From Candidatus Blautia intestinavium (GTDB lineage: Bacteria; Bacillota; Clostridia; Lachnospirales; Lachnospiraceae), in assembly GCA_019113745.1 (NCBI GenBank), contig DXGV01000006.1, positions 18,109 through 82,108 on the forward strand: 64,000 bases of DNA. Reading direction: 5' to 3'. The notes under the pieces are model-generated. The model did not search any database and had not been told where the DNA came from. It was given only the letters and a program-made list of their open reading frames with translations. The stretch's first letter is position 1, and each line of letters starts with the position of its first letter. Shown here in pieces: positions 19,434 through 27,399 of this stretch. A program made the position numbers and the translations under genes.

Positions 19434-20774
19434 TTACTTTCCAACCGCTTCCTTCAGCGTCTTCGCCATAAAGGCCAGCATCTCCTCCGTCATTCCCGGG
19501 TATACGCCGATCCAGAAGGTATCGTTCATGATCCGGTCCGTGTTTTCCAGACTTCCTGCCACGCGATAGCCTTCCTTTGTCCTTCTCATCTCATCAAAGC
19601 AGGGATGTCTGGTCAGATTTCCGGCAAACAGCATCCGGGTCTGAATATTTTTCTTTTCCAGGAACGATACGATATGGTTGCGGTCCGTTCCTTCCCGGCA
19701 GGTCAGCGGGAACCCGAACCAGCTCGGATCGGAATACCTGGCAGCCTCCGGAAGAAGAAAGCAGTCCTGCAGTCCGCTCAGCTCTTTTTTCAGGAAGGCA
19801 AAGTGCTCCCTCCTGAGCCTGGAAAATTCCGGAAGCTTTTCCAGCTGCGCGCAGCCGATCGCCGCCTGCAGATCCGTCGCTTTCAGATTGTAGCCAAGAT
19901 GGGAATAAACATATTTATGATCGTATCCGAGCGGCAGCTCTCCATACTGCCGGTCAAAGCGATGGCCGCAGCGGTTATCCTGCCCCGACGCGCATATACA
20001 GTCCCTTCCCCAGTCCCGGAAGGAACGGATACATTTGTGCAGCAGAGGATCATTCGTATAAACTGCTCCTCCCTCTCCCATCGTCATGTGATGGGGCGGA
20101 TAAAAGCTGGAGGTCCCAATATCCCCGATCGTTCCGGTAAAATGGCATTTCCCGTCCAGCTCATAGGTGGAGCCCAGCGCGTCACAGTTATCTTCGATCA
20201 GCCAGAGATCATGTCTGTCACAGAATTCGCGGACCGTTTTCAGATCAAACGGATTTCCCAGGGTATGCGCCGCCATGACCGCCTTCGTCCGGGAGGAAAG
20301 CGCTTCTTCCAGAAGCTCCGTGTTCAGATTGTATTCCGGGATCGTCACATCCACGAATACGGGCACCGCTCCGAACTGAACGATGGGCGATACGGTCGTC
20401 GGAAAGCCCGCCGCCACTGTGATCACCTCGTCTCCCCTGCGGATCCGTCTGTCTCCGAGAAGCGGCGAGGTCAGCGCCATAAACGCCAGAAGATTGGCAG
20501 AGGAACCGGAGTTTACCAGCGAGCAGTAGCGAATGCCGAGGTACTCTGCCAGTCCCCGCTCGAACCGTTCGGTATATCTTCCGGAGGTCAGCCAGAATTC
20601 CAGCGCGCTGTCCACCAGAGCAGTCATTTCCCTGCTGTCATACACCCTTCCTGCATAGGGAATCCGCTGTCCTTCCGAAAAAGGCTGTTTCTGCCCGTGA
20701 TATTTTTCACAGTATATTTTTACCAGATCCAGGATCTGTCCTCTGGCCTGTTCTTCATTCATCCCTTCAAACAT
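19434..20774 (-). CDS. rfbH: CDP-4-keto-6-deoxy-D-glucose 3-dehydrase (E1, RfbH/DdhC)
   Basis: 446 residues, DegT/AraC aminotransferase fold. The segment SFYPPHHMTMGEGG (223-236) has His228 where aminotransferases have the PLP-binding Lys. That substitution is the hallmark of E1, which uses PMP to remove the C3 hydroxyl of CDP-4-keto-6-deoxyglucose. E1 needs an electron-donating reductase (RfbI/DdhD, E3), and none is encoded in the window. ATG 20774 has GAGGTG six bases upstream; the extension to 20921 is not protein-like. Together with RfbF and RfbG it makes the CDP-3,6-dideoxyhexose intermediate. Confidence 0.94.
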   Translation of the reverse strand: MFEGMNEEQARGQILDLVKIYCEKYHGQKQPFSEGQRIPYAGRVYDSREMTALVDSALEFWLTSGRYTERFERGLAEYLGIRYCSLVNSGSSANLLAFMALTSPLLGDRRIRRGDEVITVAAGFPTTVSPIVQFGAVPVFVDVTIPEYNLNTELLEEALSSRTKAVMAAHTLGNPFDLKTVREFCDRHDLWLIEDNCDALGSTYELDGKCHFTGTIGDIGTSSFYPPHHMTMGEGGAVYTNDPLLHKCIRSFRDWGRDCICASGQDNRCGHRFDRQYGELPLGYDHKYVYSHLGYNLKATDLQAAIGCAQLEKLPEFSRLRREHFAFLKKELSGLQDCFLLPEAARYSDPSWFGFPLTCREGTDRNHIVSFLEKKNIQTRMLFAGNLTRHPCFDEMRRTKEGYRVAGSLENTDRIMNDTFWIGVYPGMTEEMLAFMAKTLKEAVGK

Positions 20775-20778
20775 CGCT

Positions 20779-21576
20779 TCACCTCTTCCAGGGCGCCTGA
20801 TCCAGCGCCCACAGTCTTTCCAGCTCTTCCTTGTCCCGCAGGGTATCCATGGGAGCCCAGAACCCCTCATGCCGGTACGCATCCATCTGCCCCGCGGCCG
20901 CCAGCCGCTCAAACGGCTCATCCTCCAGCATCTGGCTCCCGTCCCCGAGATACGAAAAAATCCCCGGCTCCATTACCATGAAACCAATATTTACCCAGGA
21001 CTGGTCTCTTCTCGCCTTTTCCCGGAAGCTCATCACCCTTCCGTCCGGCTCCATCTGCATGGAACCGAAGCGTCCTTCCGGCTGGGTTGTCGTGACAGTG
21101 GCCAACCTGCCCCCTTTTCTGTGGCATTCCAGCAGCTCATTCAGATCCACATCCGCCACCCCGTCCCCATAGGTGAGCATGAACGGTTTTTCGTCCAGAT
21201 AGTCTCGAATCCGAAGCAGCCTTCCCGCCGTTTTCGTCAGCCGGCCGGTATTCGCCAGCGTTACCTTCCAGCGTTCCCTGCGGTTTTCCTCCGTTCCGCT
21301 TTCCTCTGCTTTGATCCGGTCCGCTCTGTCTTCCGCTCTTCCCAGTTCATACACTCCGTCTCCCTGGTAAGTATCATAATTCAGGAAATAATCCTTGATC
21401 ATGTGCCCCTTATATCCGCAGCAGATCACAAACTCCTGAAACCCAAAAGAGGCATACCATTTCATGATATGCCACAAGATCGGTCTGTCCCCTATTTCTA
21501 CCATGGGCTTGGGTTTATAGCGCGACTCCTCGCTGATCCTTGTTCCCATGCCGCCCGCCAGAATCACCACTTTCAT
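20779..21576 (-). CDS. rfbF: Glucose-1-phosphate cytidylyltransferase
   Basis: 265 residues. Canonical nucleotidyltransferase start MKVVILAGGMGTRISEE with KPKPMVEIGDRPILWHIMK, YGDGVADVD and the late GFWAPMDTLRDK segment that identifies RfbF. It makes CDP-glucose from CTP and glucose 1-phosphate, the first step of the CDP-sugar route. ATG 21576 overlaps the upstream stop (ATGA). A variable acidic stretch at about 95-115 (ADRIKAEESGTEENRRE) is longer than usual. This is the intact member of a tandem pair. Confidence 0.93.
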   Translation of the reverse strand: MKVVILAGGMGTRISEESRYKPKPMVEIGDRPILWHIMKWYASFGFQEFVICCGYKGHMIKDYFLNYDTYQGDGVYELGRAEDRADRIKAEESGTEENRRERWKVTLANTGRLTKTAGRLLRIRDYLDEKPFMLTYGDGVADVDLNELLECHRKGGRLATVTTTQPEGRFGSMQMEPDGRVMSFREKARRDQSWVNIGFMVMEPGIFSYLGDGSQMLEDEPFERLAAAGQMDAYRHEGFWAPMDTLRDKEELERLWALDQAPWKR

Positions 21577-22349
21577 TCCATCCATACCTTCCACGGAGCG
21601 ATCCCCGCATTCCACCGGTTTTCCAGATCCACCTTATCCCGCAGGGTCTCCACCGGACACCAGAAGCCGTGATGCCGGTACACCGCGATCTGCTTTCTCT
21701 CCGCCAGCTCCGGCAGAAGCTGCTTGTCCAGCTCATAGTTTCCGTTCAGGAAGCGGAAAACCTTTTTCCGGAATACATAGGTACACGCATTGGTCCACGC
21801 ATGAACACTGCCGCCCCGGGAAGGAGTCATGGTTTCCAGCACATCTCCCTCTCCCACACCGACCACGTGATTGCGTCCCGTGGGACAGGCGACCGCCATG
21901 GTGATCAGCCTGTCATTTTTCTCCGCGAACTCGACCATATCGCGTATATTGATGTTTGACAGGCAGTCTCCATAAGTGACGAGGAACATATCCTCATCCA
22001 CATATTTTCTCGCCCGGCTCACCCGCTGTCCCGTTGTCGCGTAAAGCCCCGTATCCATTACGGTTACCTTCCAGTCCTCTGTGACCTTACGGTGAATATC
22101 GATCTGATTGGTCGCCAGATCCACCGTAATATCAGACTGATAAATATAATAATCCCGGAAATAATTCTTTATCGTATTTACCTTATAGCCGCCGCAGACC
22201 ACAAAATCATGAAAGCCAAAATAGCTGTACTGCTTCATGATATGCCACAGCAGAGGCTTCTCCCCGATCTCAACCATCGGTTTCGGGATGCCTTCCCGCT
22301 CATCGCTGATCGTACTCCGGGAGCCTCCGGCAAGAATAACCACTTTCAT
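21573..22349 (-). CDS. RfbF-like sugar nucleotidyltransferase with altered nucleotide loop
   Basis: 258 residues, clearly homologous to the adjacent RfbF over its whole length (KPMVEIGEKPLLWHIMK, VTYGDCLSNI, GFWCPVETLRDK). The signature loop reads LAGGSRSTISDEREG instead of the usual LAGGxGTRxxE, and the catalytic-region YGDG is YGDC. It may make a different activated product (another sugar or polyol phosphate), act as a regulator, or be weakly active. Both paralogues sit inside the CDP-sugar gene run, so a second CDP-linked precursor is the simplest reading. Confidence 0.8.
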   Translation of the reverse strand: MKVVILAGGSRSTISDEREGIPKPMVEIGEKPLLWHIMKQYSYFGFHDFVVCGGYKVNTIKNYFRDYYIYQSDITVDLATNQIDIHRKVTEDWKVTVMDTGLYATTGQRVSRARKYVDEDMFLVTYGDCLSNINIRDMVEFAEKNDRLITMAVACPTGRNHVVGVGEGDVLETMTPSRGGSVHAWTNACTYVFRKKVFRFLNGNYELDKQLLPELAERKQIAVYRHHGFWCPVETLRDKVDLENRWNAGIAPWKVWME

Positions 22350-22477
22350 GCACTTATCGCTCCAGTCATCTGAAATACTGCCGCTTGCCAGCGTTTATAA
22401 AATACAATATATCACAAAAGAGGCGGCCTGACTACCGGAACGCATATTTTTTTCGGATATTAAAACGCTTCCTTATA

Positions 22478-23632
22478 TTAAGCAGAAAGGCTGTCCTTCA
22501 GGAACATCCGGATCTGCCGTTCCATACATGCCTGGATGTCCCCATGGCACTGATACAGCGCATACCACTCCGTGAGCATTTCCATCGTCCGCTCCATGCT
22601 CCAGACGGGTCTCCAGCCCAGTCTTTCCTTGATCCTGGAACAGTCCAGCTTCAGATAACCGGCTTCATGAGGCTCTTTGCTCCCCCTTTCGGCCCGGTTC
22701 TTTCTTCCGTCATTTCTCTCCCTGTCGTCCTTCTCCCCTTCCGCCTGCAGCCCTTCCTGTCTTCCTTCCGTCCAGGCCGGCCGGCATCCGGTCCTTTCCT
22801 CCCATTTTCTGCAGAAAAGCTCCACCAGTCCGCCCGTCGTCAGGCAGTCCGCCTCCTCCGGCCCCACGTTATAGCTTCCCGCAAAATCCATATTTTCATA
22901 CTGCGCCGCCGCCAGACGAAGATAGGCGGCAACCGGCTCCAGCACGTGCTGATAGGGCCGGACAGAACGGGGATTCCTGACCAGGATCTCCCTCTTTGCC
23001 TCCACTGCGCGCACGCAATCCGGTATGATCCTGTCTGCGGCGAAATCCCCTCCGCCGATCACATTTCCCGCCCTGGCCGTGGACACCGCCACACCGGCCT
23101 CCTTCAGGAAAGAATCCCGGTAGCAGGAGGTCACCAGCTCAGAGCAGGATTTGGAGTTGGAATAGGGATCAAAACCATTCAATTCTTCATTTTCCCGGTA
23201 GCCCCAGCACCATTCTCTGTTCTTATACACCTTGTCCGTCGTCACATTGACGACAGACCGCACCGAATCGCACAGTCTGACACACTCCATGACATTTACT
23301 GTTCCCATCACATTTACGTCATACGTGTAAACAGGGGAACGATAAGATTCCCGGACAATAGGCTGAGCCGCCATATGAATGACAATTTCCGGCCTGGTTT
23401 TCCGAAAAATGTCCTTCATTTTTTCCAGATCTCTGATCTCTCCAATCACACTGTTTAAATTTCCAGAAAATTCGCACAAGTCAAACAGAGCCGGCCTTGT
23501 ATTCGGCTCCAGCGCATATCCTGTCACCTCTGCCCCGGCCTCCAGAAGCATGGATGTCATCCAGGCCCCCTTAAACCCCGTATGCCCTGTGACAAGTACC
23601 TTTTTTCCTTTATAAAAATCAAACCAGCTCAT
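22478..23632 (-). CDS. rfbG: CDP-glucose 4,6-dehydratase
   Basis: 384 residues, SDR fold. NAD-binding TGHTGFKG (15-22), TTDKVYKN, YSNSKSCSE (Tyr-x3-Lys) and the C-terminal PHEAGYLKLD are RfbG landmarks. It converts CDP-glucose to CDP-4-keto-6-deoxyglucose, feeding RfbH. Residues ~288-320 are an unusual low-complexity, charged insert (Glu/Arg/Lys/Asp-rich) just before PHEAGY, where relatives have a short loop. Start at 23632 chosen because homology begins there; the frame is open to 23704. Confidence 0.93.
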   Translation of the reverse strand: MSWFDFYKGKKVLVTGHTGFKGAWMTSMLLEAGAEVTGYALEPNTRPALFDLCEFSGNLNSVIGEIRDLEKMKDIFRKTRPEIVIHMAAQPIVRESYRSPVYTYDVNVMGTVNVMECVRLCDSVRSVVNVTTDKVYKNREWCWGYRENEELNGFDPYSNSKSCSELVTSCYRDSFLKEAGVAVSTARAGNVIGGGDFAADRIIPDCVRAVEAKREILVRNPRSVRPYQHVLEPVAAYLRLAAAQYENMDFAGSYNVGPEEADCLTTGGLVELFCRKWEERTGCRPAWTEGRQEGLQAEGEKDDRERNDGRKNRAERGSKEPHEAGYLKLDCSRIKERLGWRPVWSMERTMEMLTEWYALYQCHGDIQACMERQIRMFLKDSLSA

Positions 23633-23639
23633 CTTCCGT

Positions 23640-25529
23640 TCATTCCTCCACCGGCGTAATATACAGATTTTCCAGAAGCTCCTGTCTGTCCAAAAACGGC
23701 GCAAGGTCCTCCAGAGGCGGACTGACCAGCCTTCCGTCCGGCAGCCTCTTCGTCGCGCTCTTCGGCTCCCAGACCTGCTTCGTGTCCGTAAAGATCTCGC
23801 AGAATACGGGGCCCGGCTGCGCCAGTGTTCTGCGGACCGCCTCCATCATCTGCTTATTGCTGTGCGCACAGTAATACGGAAATCCGAACGCTTCGGCAAT
23901 TTTGAAAAATTCCGGGAAAGAAAGGTCTCCGCTTTCCGGCCCGATCCCCACCTTCGTATGCTCCCCGAACAGATTGTTCTGCGTCTGCCGGATGCTGTGA
24001 TACCCCTGGTTGTTGATCAAAAACAGCTTGACAGGAAGCCGATTGGTGATGATCGTCTGCAGCTCCTGCAGGTTCATCATGATACTGCCGTCTCCCTCCA
24101 GGCATACCGTATCCCGCCTGCCCCCCGCAATGCACAGGCCAATCGCAGCAGGGAGACCGTACCCCATGCTTGCGATCGCATTATTGATAATAAAACGGGT
24201 TCCTTTTTTGATACACCAGTCCTGATGCCCTACCACACAACAGGCTCCGTTGCTCACGGCAGTCAGGCTTCCCTCCGGAAGCGACTCACTCAGATAGCGG
24301 ATAAAAGCGAATACATTTGCAGTTTCTCCGTTTTCCTCCCAGTGTCTGGAAAGCGTGACCGGGTATTTTCTCTTCCAGTCACGGCACTGCTGCCTCCACC
24401 ACTCTTCTGAAGAAAGCGGCTGCGTCCTTCCCTCCAGCTTCCGGTTTACCTTTTCCAGGAATTCCTTTACATCCGCCCAGACCGGCAGATCCACATGCAG
24501 CGTCGGCTTCTTCATCTCCGCCCGGTCGATGTCCACCATGATCACCTCAGCCTCCCGCGCCCAGGTGGTCCAGTTATAGCCCACCTGCCGGATGCTGAGC
24601 CGGGTCCCCAGGGCGAGCACCAGATCCGCATTCTGTACCGCAAAGTTGCCTGCCCGGTCTCCCATACTGCCTCCCCGTCCGCAGTAAAGAGGATGGTCAT
24701 CCTCCATCAGATCCACGCTGTTCCAGTAGGTCACCACCGGAACACCAAGACGCTCCGCCGCGGTCCGGAAGGCCGAAAAGCCGCCGGACAGGCGGATCCC
24801 TCCGCCCGCATAAATGACAGGCCGCTTTGCTGTCTCTATTTTCCGCAAGATCTCATCCACCGTCTTCTCATCCACTTCCGGCGGAAGCTGTGCATCGTCC
24901 TCCGCCGGATCATATCCGCGGAGCTGTTCCGTCTCAATATAGCTTCCCTGAAAGTTGACCGGAATGTCCACCCAGACCGGTCCCTTTCTTCCCGTCGTTG
25001 CAAGATGCCAGGCCTTTTCCAGCATATAACGGATGTCGGCAGGATCCTCCAGCATGGCCGCATATTTGCACATACAGCCTATGGCCTTTGTGATGTCAAA
25101 TTCCTGATCTCCGACCGCGCGCAGAGGCAGCCCGTCCGTAAACCGCTGTGCATACCGCGCCGTCGTGTCATAACGCACCTGACCGCTTATCACAAACATG
25201 GGAATGGAATCCAGCCAGGCACCCACCACTCCGGTGATGGCATTCGTTCCGCCCGGTCCGGTGGTCACACAAACGGCTGCCATCCTGTTTTCCAGCCGCG
25301 CGTACGCTTCTGCCGCGATGGCGCAGGCCTGTTCATGATGCTGATAGGTACAGTGAATCTGAGGATGATGGCCGAATGCGTCATTTAAGTGCATCGCGCC
25401 TCCGCCGACTACCGTGAAGCAGTCTGTGACGTTGTGGGAGGCGAGGAAATCGGCGACGTAGTCGGCGAGGCGGGTTTTCTTACCTTCATTACTTCTCACT
25501 TTCGTGCCTTCTTTCTTATCCTTATCCAT
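23640..25529 (-). CDS. ThDP-dependent enzyme, acetolactate-synthase fold (YerE-like candidate)
   Basis: 629 residues with all three ThDP-enzyme domains. The cofactor-activating Glu is in YQHHEQACAIAAEAYAR, FAD/core domain in the middle, and the ThDP/Mg motif GDGSIMMN...NN in the C-terminal domain. Metabolic acetolactate synthase is unlikely in this setting. In Yersinia, YerE (same fold) transfers a two-carbon unit from pyruvate to C4 of CDP-3,6-dideoxy-4-keto-glucose to build yersiniose. The neighbours RfbF, RfbG and RfbH make exactly that acceptor. ATG 25529 has AAGGAC upstream and overlaps the previous stop by 8 bp. Function inferred from family and context. Confidence 0.85.
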   Translation of the reverse strand: MDKDKKEGTKVRSNEGKKTRLADYVADFLASHNVTDCFTVVGGGAMHLNDAFGHHPQIHCTYQHHEQACAIAAEAYARLENRMAAVCVTTGPGGTNAITGVVGAWLDSIPMFVISGQVRYDTTARYAQRFTDGLPLRAVGDQEFDITKAIGCMCKYAAMLEDPADIRYMLEKAWHLATTGRKGPVWVDIPVNFQGSYIETEQLRGYDPAEDDAQLPPEVDEKTVDEILRKIETAKRPVIYAGGGIRLSGGFSAFRTAAERLGVPVVTYWNSVDLMEDDHPLYCGRGGSMGDRAGNFAVQNADLVLALGTRLSIRQVGYNWTTWAREAEVIMVDIDRAEMKKPTLHVDLPVWADVKEFLEKVNRKLEGRTQPLSSEEWWRQQCRDWKRKYPVTLSRHWEENGETANVFAFIRYLSESLPEGSLTAVSNGACCVVGHQDWCIKKGTRFIINNAIASMGYGLPAAIGLCIAGGRRDTVCLEGDGSIMMNLQELQTIITNRLPVKLFLINNQGYHSIRQTQNNLFGEHTKVGIGPESGDLSFPEFFKIAEAFGFPYYCAHSNKQMMEAVRRTLAQPGPVFCEIFTDTKQVWEPKSATKRLPDGRLVSPPLEDLAPFLDRQELLENLYITPVEE

Positions 25530-26181
25530 TATTGTCCTTTTTCCTGAGATTTCCGCGCCAAAACTTTTCTTTTTCATCCCATATTATTACATAGGTTACC
25601 GGGAACTGGAAGTTCCTTTTCTTTAACTCACTGACGATCCTTTTATTTCTTATAATGCCACCATTCGTACATTTATAAACTCCATCTCCCGAAAGCATTT
25701 CCCTTAATAAGATAACTTTATAGTTGTTACTGAATCGGATCGCAACCGTTTTTGTCTCGATTTTTCTCAAAAACGCTTTATTCAGCCGTATCTCGCCTTT
25801 GTCATTAATGCTGATTCTCAATTCTCCATCATTTTTTTCATCCGGCCACAGAATATCTGCCTGATCCCATTCGGATACCTTTTCCGTACTTTCCTTCGAT
25901 ACCTTTTCCTGTCCATCTTTTTCTGTACTGCTGTCTTCATTCACACGTTCCGTCTCTGCTGCAAGAATATAAGTACCCTTTTGACCCGTACTTTGTATTT
26001 TCCCACTTTGCTTCAGACGATGTACCAACGTATACAAAGTTCCATCCTTTCCATTCACATCGACTCCCGCATCCTTACACCTTTCTCTAACTTCCTTTAA
26101 GGTATGCGGAAGTCTATCTTTCATAATCTCATATATTATCTGCTGTACCTGATTACTGAAACTTCTGTTTACATTCATCAT
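25522..26181 (-). CDS. Winged-helix-like protein of unknown function at the head of the operon
   Basis: 219 residues, not recognised as a named family. The first ~75 residues (QIIYEIMKDRLPHTLKEVRERC, then TLYTLVHRLKQSGKIQ and a GTYIL hairpin) have the pattern of a winged helix. A Ser/Glu/Lys-rich linker (~80-120) leads to a basic C-terminal domain with predicted beta strands (VAIRFSNNYKVILLREM, TYVIIWDEKEKFWRGNL). First gene after a ~200-bp AT-rich intergenic region, so it may regulate the CDP-sugar operon. Codon and base use are more AT-rich than the genes that follow. Confidence 0.7.
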   Translation of the reverse strand: MMNVNRSFSNQVQQIIYEIMKDRLPHTLKEVRERCKDAGVDVNGKDGTLYTLVHRLKQSGKIQSTGQKGTYILAAETERVNEDSSTEKDGQEKVSKESTEKVSEWDQADILWPDEKNDGELRISINDKGEIRLNKAFLRKIETKTVAIRFSNNYKVILLREMLSGDGVYKCTNGGIIRNKRIVSELKKRNFQFPVTYVIIWDEKEKFWRGNLRKKDNNG

Positions 26182-26394
26182 CTTATCCCGCAGTCTGACA
26201 TACTGCTCTTCCCATCCTTTCTGATTATAAACACCTGTCTTTCGTCAGAATCTTTGAAGCATCTACATACTTTTAAATTCCTCTGTTAATATGTAAGGTT
26301 CGAATTCCTTTCATTCAGATATCTGTGTGTATGTTTTCAGCATATCATGACAGGTTTCTATTTGCAAGCGTTATTTCTCTTTTCCTTACACAAA
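26182..26394 (-). promoter_or_regulatory. Probable promoter region of the 26-to-1 kb operon
   Basis: AT-rich and without a gene. Reading the minus strand, a perfect TATAAT lies at 26229-26224, 43 bases before the start codon at 26181; no good -35 box precedes it. It is the only clear upstream region for the long operon. Confidence 0.35.
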
Positions 26395-27092
26395 AGCAAG
26401 CATTGGGAATGCATTTATCCTGGTCGTTGGATAAAACCTTGACAGATGCAGCGTTTGAGACGCTGATATTTCCCAGGGATCAAAGGTATCCAAACAAAAG
26501 CGGATGCCGGTGGGACCATCCCCACATTTCTCTTTGTGGGTGTCATGACATACAGCCAGTATCCTTACGTTGAGGCTTTTATTAATGAAAAGCAGCGCTC
26601 ATGGATTACTGCGCGCATTCACATGTATGAGTATTTCGGTGGTATAACCCGTATTTTGGTACCTGATAATACCACAACTGCAGTGATCCGCAACAACGAC
26701 TGGTACAATCAGGAGCTCAACACCATTTACCATGAGACGGCGGAGCACTATAGCACGGTCATCATCCTTGACCGTATCCGGGCACCGAAGGACAAGCCAA
26801 ACGCCGAGGGCTCTGTAGGTGTCATCTCTACCCGGATCACCGCGACACTCCGTAATGAACAGTTCTTTTCGCTGGCCGGGCTGAACAAGACTATCTGCAG
26901 GAAGCTGAAGGAATTAGTAAACCGTCCTTTCCAAAAGAAAGAGGGTACCCGATACGAAATCTTCCGTGACGAAGAACTGCCATTACTGGCCAAGTTACCG
27001 ACTACCCCTTATGAACTGGCGGAATGGAAAAAGCCATCGTTCCGTTCAATTATCACATATCCGTCGGCAGAATGCTACACTCTGTTCCTTGC
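26395..27092 (+). pseudogene. IS21-family IstA transposase remnant
   Basis: Fragments of one transposase in changing frames. LSWSLDKTLTDAAFETLIFPRDQ (about 26410-26480) comes first. It jumps, with internal sequence deleted, to FVGVMTYSQYPYVEAFINEKQRSWI. A long open stretch follows (26536-27050: GGITRILVPDNTT, RAPKDKPNAEGSVG, EIFRDEELPLLAKLP), typical of the IstA catalytic core. At about 27050 the frame shifts again (FNYHISVGRMLYSVP). No IstB is present. Inactive. Confidence 0.85.
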
Positions 27093-27325
27093 AAAATTAA
27101 CGATTTGACGTTTACTCTGCACAGGCTTGATCTAAAAAAATTTACGTCTCCACCGGTTCCGCATGTGATTCTGTAAATACACAGATTTCGCATGCGATCA
27201 AAGCAATAGGAATTCCCAGCGAGTATGCCGTTACACAATTCGTATCACGTTTGGGAAAAATAATGATTTTGAGAATGCTCCGGCAGTTGCAGATGCTATC
27301 TGGATCTGTGAATCAGCTCCGGATC
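27093..27325 (+). pseudogene. Cysteine desulfurase (NifS/IscS-like) C-terminal remnant
   Basis: Three short frames join into one protein tail. LTFTLHRLDLKK is followed, after a lost base in the A7 run at 27134-27140, by IYVSTGSACDSVNTQISHA and AIKAIGIPSEYA. A second shift near 27230 leads to TIRITFGKNNDFENAPAVADA. The STGSAC loop holds the catalytic Cys (codon 27164-27166) of class V aminotransferase-type desulfurases. No start or upstream part survives; the IS21 remnant abuts it, consistent with insertion followed by deletion. Confidence 0.7.
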
Positions 27326-27338
27326 GGACACATATGCA

Positions 27339-27388
27339 GGGATACCGCTTTGGGGGATGGAATAGCACATCCTTCAAAGCGGTATCCC
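27339..27388. terminator. Strong hairpin beyond the 3' end of the GtrB-like gene
   Basis: Perfect 14-bp inverted repeat (GGGATACCGCTTTG at 27339-27352 and its complement at 27375-27388) with an inner GGATG/CATCC pair. It begins 12 bp past the stop codon of the minus-strand gene at 27400, so it may end or protect cassette M transcripts. There is no T tract on the minus-strand side. Confidence 0.5.
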
Positions 27389-27399
27389 CTTAAAAAGTA

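Noticed and set aside
23640..25529. ThDP gene as the metabolic acetolactate synthase (ilvB)
   Set aside because: It is surrounded by CDP-sugar genes, has no small-subunit gene or other branched-chain amino-acid gene beside it, and overlaps the operon's genes.
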